NCBI GenBank assembly: GCA_020025545.1
Contig: JAHHRX010000001.1
Span: 1 to 64,000 of the forward strand
Source: Oscillospiraceae bacterium
Lineage (GTDB): Bacteria > Bacillota > Clostridia > Oscillospirales > Oscillospiraceae
Length of the DNA: 64,000 nucleotides
Direction of reading: 5' to 3'
A program made the translations under genes and the position numbers. The notes under the pieces were generated by a model. It saw only the letters and a list, made by a program, of their open reading frames with translations, was not told the origin of the DNA and ran no database searches. This document shows, in pieces, positions 60,079 through 64,000 of the stretch. How positions within the stretch are numbered: position 1 is the first letter of the stretch; each line of letters begins with the position of its first letter.

Positions 60079-61011
60079 ATGGCTGAAATGAAGAAAATCG
60101 CAACCCGTGAAAGCTACGGTAAGGCTCTGGCAGAACTGGGCGCAGAGCATGAGAATTTGGTGGTGCTGGATGCCGACCTGGCAGGTGCTACCAAGACCGC
60201 TACCTTTAAGAAGGCATTTCCCCAGCGCCATTTTGACTGCGGCATTGCAGAGTGCAACATGATCTGCACGGCTGCCGGTATGTCTACTACCGGACTGGTA
60301 CCCTTTGCCTCTTCCTTTGCCATGTTTGCAGCCGGAAGAGCTTTCGAGCAGGTTCGCAATTCCATTGGCTACCCCCATCTTAATGTGAAGATCGGCGCTA
60401 CTCACGGCGGTATTTCCGTAGGCGAGGACGGTGCGAGCCATCAGTGCTGTGAGGACTTTGCTGTAATGCGCACCATTCCCGGCATGGTTGTTATGAGCCC
60501 TGCCGACGATGTGGAGGCAAGGGCCATGGTGCGTGCCGCCTATGAGTATGAGGGTCCTGTCTATATGCGTTTTGGCCGTGCTGCAGTCCCTGTTTTCCAC
60601 GAGGAAGGCATGGATTTCCGGATCGGCAAGGGCGAGATCCTGAAAGACGGTACGGATGTTGCCATCATTGCCAATGGCCTTATGGTTTATGAAGCCCTGC
60701 AGGCTGCCGAGGCTCTGACTGCTGACGGCATCCATGCTATGGTCATTAACATGGCCACCATCAAGCCTCTGGATGAGGAGCTGGTGATTGCGGCTGCCCA
60801 AAAGTGCGGCAAGGTCATTACCTGCGAGGAGCACTCTGTGATCGGCGGCCTGGGCGAGGCTGTTTGCAGCTGCCTCAGTGAGAAGCTGCCTACCCCGGTA
60901 AAGCGCATTGGCGTTAACGACGAATTCGGCCATTCCGGCCCTGCCGATCAGCTGCTGAAGCAGTTCGGTCTGTGCGCAGAGCATATCGCAGAGGTGGCTA
61001 AGGCCTTTTAA
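60079..61011 (+). CDS. Transketolase, C-terminal subunit
   Basis: This chain carries the pyrimidine-binding and C-terminal domains. The 310-residue protein has LVVLDADLAGATKTATFKKAFPQRHFDCGIAECNM (catalytic Glu in IAECNM), ATHGGISVGEDGASHQCCEDFAVMRTIPGMVVMSPAD, and the C-terminal VITCEEHSVIGGLGEAV. ATG 60079 follows GGAGGG; ATG codons at 60046 and 60055 overlap the previous gene and are rejected. Confidence 0.95.
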   Translation: MAEMKKIATRESYGKALAELGAEHENLVVLDADLAGATKTATFKKAFPQRHFDCGIAECNMICTAAGMSTTGLVPFASSFAMFAAGRAFEQVRNSIGYPHLNVKIGATHGGISVGEDGASHQCCEDFAVMRTIPGMVVMSPADDVEARAMVRAAYEYEGPVYMRFGRAAVPVFHEEGMDFRIGKGEILKDGTDVAIIANGLMVYEALQAAEALTADGIHAMVINMATIKPLDEELVIAAAQKCGKVITCEEHSVIGGLGEAVCSCLSEKLPTPVKRIGVNDEFGHSGPADQLLKQFGLCAEHIAEVAKAF

Positions 61012-61044
61012 AATCCCTTAAAAAGCATTTGGGAGGAAAGAATT

Positions 61045-61698
61045 ATGACAAAGCTGGCACCGTCCCTTTTGTCGGCGGATTTTGCAAATTTGCAGCGGGA
61101 TATGGAGCAGGCCAAGGAAAACGGCTGTGAGTGGCTTCATTATGATGTAATGGACGGCATGTTCGTTCCGAATATTTCCATGGGGATTCCGGTGCTGAAA
61201 TCCATCCGCAAGGCTACAGATCTTACGCTGGATGTCCATTTGATGGTGGAGCGCCCTATCCGCTATGTGGAGCAGTTTGTAAAGGCGGGAGCCGACTGGC
61301 TTACCGTTCATGTGGAGGCGGATACGGAGGAAAATACACTGGCGGCGCTGGATCAGATCCACGCTTTGGGGTGCAAAGCCGCAGTATCCCTAAAGCCCAA
61401 AACCCCTGCTGAGGCGGTGAAGCCCTTCCTCAAAAAATGCGACATGATCCTTGTGATGACGGTGGAGCCGGGATTTGGCGGACAGAAATTCATGGAGGAC
61501 ATGATGCCGAAGCTTCGCACCCTGCGTAAAATGCTGGATGCCGAAAATCCCGGGTGCATTTTGGAGGTGGACGGCGGCATCGATGCCAACACCTTCCGGG
61601 TTTGCCGGGAAAACGGAGCAGAGGTATTTGTAGCCGGTTCTGCCTACTTTGGTGCCCCGGACAAGGCTGCATTTGTCAGGACCCTGCAAGGGGAATAA
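61045..61698 (+). CDS. rpe: Ribulose-phosphate 3-epimerase
   Basis: The enzyme interconverts D-xylulose 5-phosphate and D-ribulose 5-phosphate. The 217-residue TIM barrel has LAPSLLSADFANL, LHYDVMDGMFVPNISMG (metal His/Asp), LDVHLMVERP, VMTVEPGFGGQKFMEDMMPKL and LEVDGGIDANTFRVCRENGAEVFVAGSAYF. It is not UlaD: the orotidine decarboxylase-type motifs of keto-gulonate-phosphate decarboxylase are absent. GGGAGGAAAG precedes the start. It closes the operon. Confidence 0.95.
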   Translation: MTKLAPSLLSADFANLQRDMEQAKENGCEWLHYDVMDGMFVPNISMGIPVLKSIRKATDLTLDVHLMVERPIRYVEQFVKAGADWLTVHVEADTEENTLAALDQIHALGCKAAVSLKPKTPAEAVKPFLKKCDMILVMTVEPGFGGQKFMEDMMPKLRTLRKMLDAENPGCILEVDGGIDANTFRVCRENGAEVFVAGSAYFGAPDKAAFVRTLQGE

Positions 61699-61725
61699 AG
61701 CAGGGAAGCATCGTAAAAATCAAAC

Positions 61726-61766
61726 ATATCCGCCGCGGGAATACTATCCTGCGGCGGATACTTTTG
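61726..61766 (+). terminator. Terminator of the ulaG-to-rpe transcript
   Basis: TATCCGCCGC pairs with GCGGCGGATA, followed by CTTTTGCTTTTTT. Confidence 0.85.
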
Positions 61767-61898
61767 CTTTTTTGGCGGGTTAGTGATACATTATAAAACA
61801 ATACTTGCAAAAAAGTGGAATATTGGTATAATGAATAGTAAATTTCGAAGTATCGCCTGCTGACAGAGTGCTGCCTTCAGGCGGAGGAGGGGTTTTGT

Positions 61899-63278
61899 TT
61901 GCTTTTGAAGTGGCATAAATCGGCCGTGTTGTCGGGCAAAAGAAAAACACGGTTTTCACCGACTCAGACCATCGCCGTTGCATTTGCGCTGATTATTTTG
62001 ACGGGCAGCCTTTTGCTGACTCTGCCGGCAGCCTCCCGAGATGGCGTATCTTGCGGCTTCCGACCGGCGCTCTTTACAGCGACCTCTGCAACCTGCGTTA
62101 CAGGTCTGGTGCTGTTCGATACATGGACACAGTGGAGCGCCTTCGGACAGGTGGTGATTCTGGGCCTCATTGAAATCGGCGGCCTTGGGTTTATGACGGC
62201 GGCTTCCTTTGTGATTTTTCTGCTGCGGCGGAAAATCGGACTGAAGCAGCGAATGGTCATGGCTCAGGCACTCAGCGTCAATGATATGGCAGGCATCGTC
62301 CGCCTGCAAAAATGGGTGCTCTGCGGAAGCCTTGGGATTCAGCTGATCGGAGCGCTGGTGCTCTTTGCCCGATTCCTGCCGATGGTGGGTATGCGTAAAG
62401 CAATCCATTGGGGCGTTTTCCATTCCGTTTCCGCATTCTGCAATGCAGGATTCGATATTGTGGGCTGTTTTGCACCGGGAGCCAGTATGATCCCGTTCAA
62501 CAACGATCCGGTGGTGTGCATCACACTGATGATGCTGATTGCTCTGGGCGGCCTTGGCTTCTTCGTGTGGGAAGAAGTCGTGCGGGTCCACAGCTGGAAG
62601 AAATTCAGTGTCTACACAAAGCTGGTGCTGCTGACCACAGGGGCACTGATTATCGGCGGCGCTGCTAGCATTTGTGCCGTGGAATGGAGCAACCCTGCGA
62701 CACTTGGTTCCATGCCGGTAAGCCAAAAAATACTCAATGGCTTTTTCCAGTCGGTGACTTCCCGAACGGCGGGCTTCGCAGCCATTGATCAGGCGGCCAT
62801 GACGGATGCAGGCAAGGCTGTTACCGGCGTATTGATGCTCATCGGTGGTTCCTCCGGTTCCACAGCCGGCGGTGTCAAGACGGTAACGGTGGTGGTGCTT
62901 TTGCTCTTTATGTGTTCCCGGGCAAGAGGCAAGGCGTCGGTCTGTGCCTTTAAGCGCACCATTCCCGAGGGACAGGTGATGAATGCTATGACCATTTGTG
63001 CCATTATGGGCGGTCTTGCCATATTCGGCGGCATCTTCATTTGTGCCACCTCTCCCATTGGCTTTACGGAGGGACTTTTTGAAGCAGTGTCGGCACTGGC
63101 TACCGTGGGACTGACCGCTGGCGCTACCGGATACCTCAGCATCCCCGCGCAGATCCTGATTATTATTTATATGTATTTTGGTCGTGTAGGCGTACTGACT
63201 CTGAGTCTTGGTTTCCTGATGGGCAATCAGGCGGAGGAGCGGTTCCGGTATGCACATACAAGTCTATTGATTGGCTAG
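61899..63278 (+). CDS. ktrB: TrkH/KtrB-family potassium channel subunit
   Basis: This is the membrane subunit of a K+ (possibly Na+-coupled) uptake system. The 459-residue protein has the four pore-loop repeats: LFTATSATCVTGLVLFDTW, HSVSAFCNAGFDIVG, QSVTSRTAGFAAID and FEAVSALATVGLTAGATG, with the filter glycines present. The start is TTG 61899 with GGAGGAGGGG upstream. It lies ten bases before ktrA, the cytoplasmic regulator. Confidence 0.93.
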   Translation: MLLKWHKSAVLSGKRKTRFSPTQTIAVAFALIILTGSLLLTLPAASRDGVSCGFRPALFTATSATCVTGLVLFDTWTQWSAFGQVVILGLIEIGGLGFMTAASFVIFLLRRKIGLKQRMVMAQALSVNDMAGIVRLQKWVLCGSLGIQLIGALVLFARFLPMVGMRKAIHWGVFHSVSAFCNAGFDIVGCFAPGASMIPFNNDPVVCITLMMLIALGGLGFFVWEEVVRVHSWKKFSVYTKLVLLTTGALIIGGAASICAVEWSNPATLGSMPVSQKILNGFFQSVTSRTAGFAAIDQAAMTDAGKAVTGVLMLIGGSSGSTAGGVKTVTVVVLLLFMCSRARGKASVCAFKRTIPEGQVMNAMTICAIMGGLAIFGGIFICATSPIGFTEGLFEAVSALATVGLTAGATGYLSIPAQILIIIYMYFGRVGVLTLSLGFLMGNQAEERFRYAHTSLLIG

Positions 63279-63288
63279 GAGGAGCTAT

Positions 63289-63936
63289 ATGAAATCCTAC
63301 ATTGTAATTGGTTTGGGAAGATTCGGCAACGAGGTTGCCCGAAAGCTGTACGAGCAGGGCTGCGAAGTGCTTGCTATGGATGTGCGCAGCGATTTGGTGC
63401 AGCAGGTGGCAAACAGTGTAACCCACGCAGTCGTGGGCGACGGACAGGACAAGGAAGTCCTGCGTTCTCTGGGCGCAAGAAACTTTGACTGTGCCATTGT
63501 GGCCATTGGCGAAAATCTGGCGGCTTCGGTGCTGACTACCATGAATCTCAAGGAGCTGGGCGTAGCCCATGTGGTCTGCAAGGCATTTGACGAGACCCAT
63601 CGCCGGGTTCTTGAGAAGCTGGGGGCTGACCGGGTGCTGATTCCGGAGCAGGAAATTGCTTCCAGACTGTCGAGGAGCCTTGCCTGCACCAATGTGCTTG
63701 ATTACATCGAGCTTTCCAAGGATTACGGTATTATCGAAGTGCCCGCTCCGGATAACTGGAGCGGCAAGACTTTGGTGGAACTCCATGTTCGTGCCAAACT
63801 GGGCGTCAACATCATTGCCATCCGCAGAGCGGGAAAGGTCAGTGTGGCACCCGGCGCTGATTTCCGCATGGAGCAGGGCGATATTTTGGTGGCTGTGGGC
63901 GACAATAAGGCTTTGCGTGCGGTGCAGAAGCTATGA
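63289..63936 (+). CDS. ktrA: KtrA/TrkA-family potassium uptake regulator
   Basis: This cytoplasmic RCK protein gates KtrB in response to nucleotides. The 215-residue protein has the Rossmann motif YIVIGLGRFGNEVARKL with VLAMDVRSDLVQQ, and a C-terminal RCK_C domain (PDNWSGKTLVELHVRAKLGVNIIAIRRAG...DFRMEQGDILVAVGDNKAL). GGAGGAGCT precedes ATG 63289. Its stop overlaps the start of the next gene (ATGA). Confidence 0.94.
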   Translation: MKSYIVIGLGRFGNEVARKLYEQGCEVLAMDVRSDLVQQVANSVTHAVVGDGQDKEVLRSLGARNFDCAIVAIGENLAASVLTTMNLKELGVAHVVCKAFDETHRRVLEKLGADRVLIPEQEIASRLSRSLACTNVLDYIELSKDYGIIEVPAPDNWSGKTLVELHVRAKLGVNIIAIRRAGKVSVAPGADFRMEQGDILVAVGDNKALRAVQKL

Positions 63937-64000
63937 TGGAAGTAAGGATCACCGGTCGGAAAAATCCGCTGATCCAGCAGGTACGGCGTTTACTGACCTC
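63933..64000 (+). CDS. TrmH-family RNA 2'-O-methyltransferase, N-terminal fragment cut by window edge
   Basis: Only 22 codons are present. They read MMEVRITGRKNPLIQQVRRLL, which resembles the N-terminus of TrmH/SpoU rRNA methyltransferases (the substrate-binding domain begins with an N-P-x-I/V-x-x-L/V pattern). The start overlaps the ktrA stop, so the gene is coupled. The gene continues beyond the window, so the family call is provisional. Confidence 0.55.
   Translation, partial: MMEVRITGRKNPLIQQVRRLLT

Noticed and set aside
61045..61698. Possible UlaD (keto-gulonate-phosphate decarboxylase)
   Set aside because: The motifs LHYDVMDGMFVPNIS and VMTVEPGFGGQ identify ribulose-phosphate 3-epimerase.

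Overview
The window looks like a chromosomal segment of a Gram-positive, anaerobic, spore-forming member of the Clostridia, most likely Oscillospirales (Ruminococcaceae/Oscillospiraceae-like). The evidence is a SCIFF peptide with its radical-SAM maturase, a SpoIIQ-like M23 peptidase, lipoprotein-type binding proteins, split transketolase, KtrAB-type potassium uptake, moderate-to-high G+C with strong Shine-Dalgarno sites, and sigma-A-like promoters. The species assignment is inference. No rRNA, CRISPR array, phage module or intact insertion sequence was seen.

Layout. 1-4.6 kb: spermidine/putrescine importer potABCD plus a small cysteine-motif protein. 4.7-8.5 kb: tRNA-Leu, a lipoprotein, a PsiE-like membrane protein, a membrane-tethered MerR regulator, asnS. 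8.5-15.7 kb: complete F1Fo ATP synthase operon on the minus strand (atpZ-like, I, B, E, F, H, A, G, D, C) whose c subunit carries a two-carboxylate sodium-type site. 16-19.9 kb: recD2-comF-mreB. 20-27 kb: a cysteine-rich conserved protein, a PHP phosphatase, an ArsR regulator, an amino-acid ABC importer, an O-antigen-ligase-like protein. 27-35 kb: tRNA-Lys, tRNA-Gln, a SEDS protein, M18 aminopeptidase, coaE, tsaC/sua5, tpiA, pgk, trmL. 35-43.5 kb: aspS, a SpoIIQ-like protein, tRNA-Asp, an Orn/Lys/Arg decarboxylase-family gene coupled to the SCIFF system, an FRG-domain protein, a DUF2284 protein. 44-47.5 kb: a 1164-residue sortase-anchored surface protein. 47.8-61.7 kb: a large ascorbate-type (ula) PTS and pentose-phosphate region. 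61.9-64 kb: KtrB, KtrA and the start of an RNA methyltransferase.

The most interesting region is the ula cluster. Two DeoR regulators, PTS IIC/IIB/IIA, UlaG lactonase, UlaE and UlaF epimerases, a split transketolase and Rpe would feed a phosphorylated sugar acid into the pentose phosphate pathway. UlaD, the decarboxylase of the classical pathway, is absent from the window. A cytoplasmic Cys-type sulfatase is inserted directly behind the PTS IIB gene and a cytoplasmic beta-propeller-like protein of unknown function sits between ulaF and ulaE. This suggests a variant pathway, possibly for a sulfated substrate such as ascorbate 2-sulfate. Four copies of AAACRAACATWTAAAA in the divergent ulaE/ulaG control region, and a CGAATAT inverted repeat over the ulaA promoter, look like the operators.

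Other points for follow-up: two related minus-strand elements (around 37.9 and 41.5 kb), each with a strong ribosome site, a 9-10 codon ORF starting MM and a terminator that begins at its stop codon; a SCIFF precursor with seven rather than six cysteines; a promoter that fires straight into a terminator at 38.2 kb; and mutually exclusive hairpins ahead of the FRG gene.
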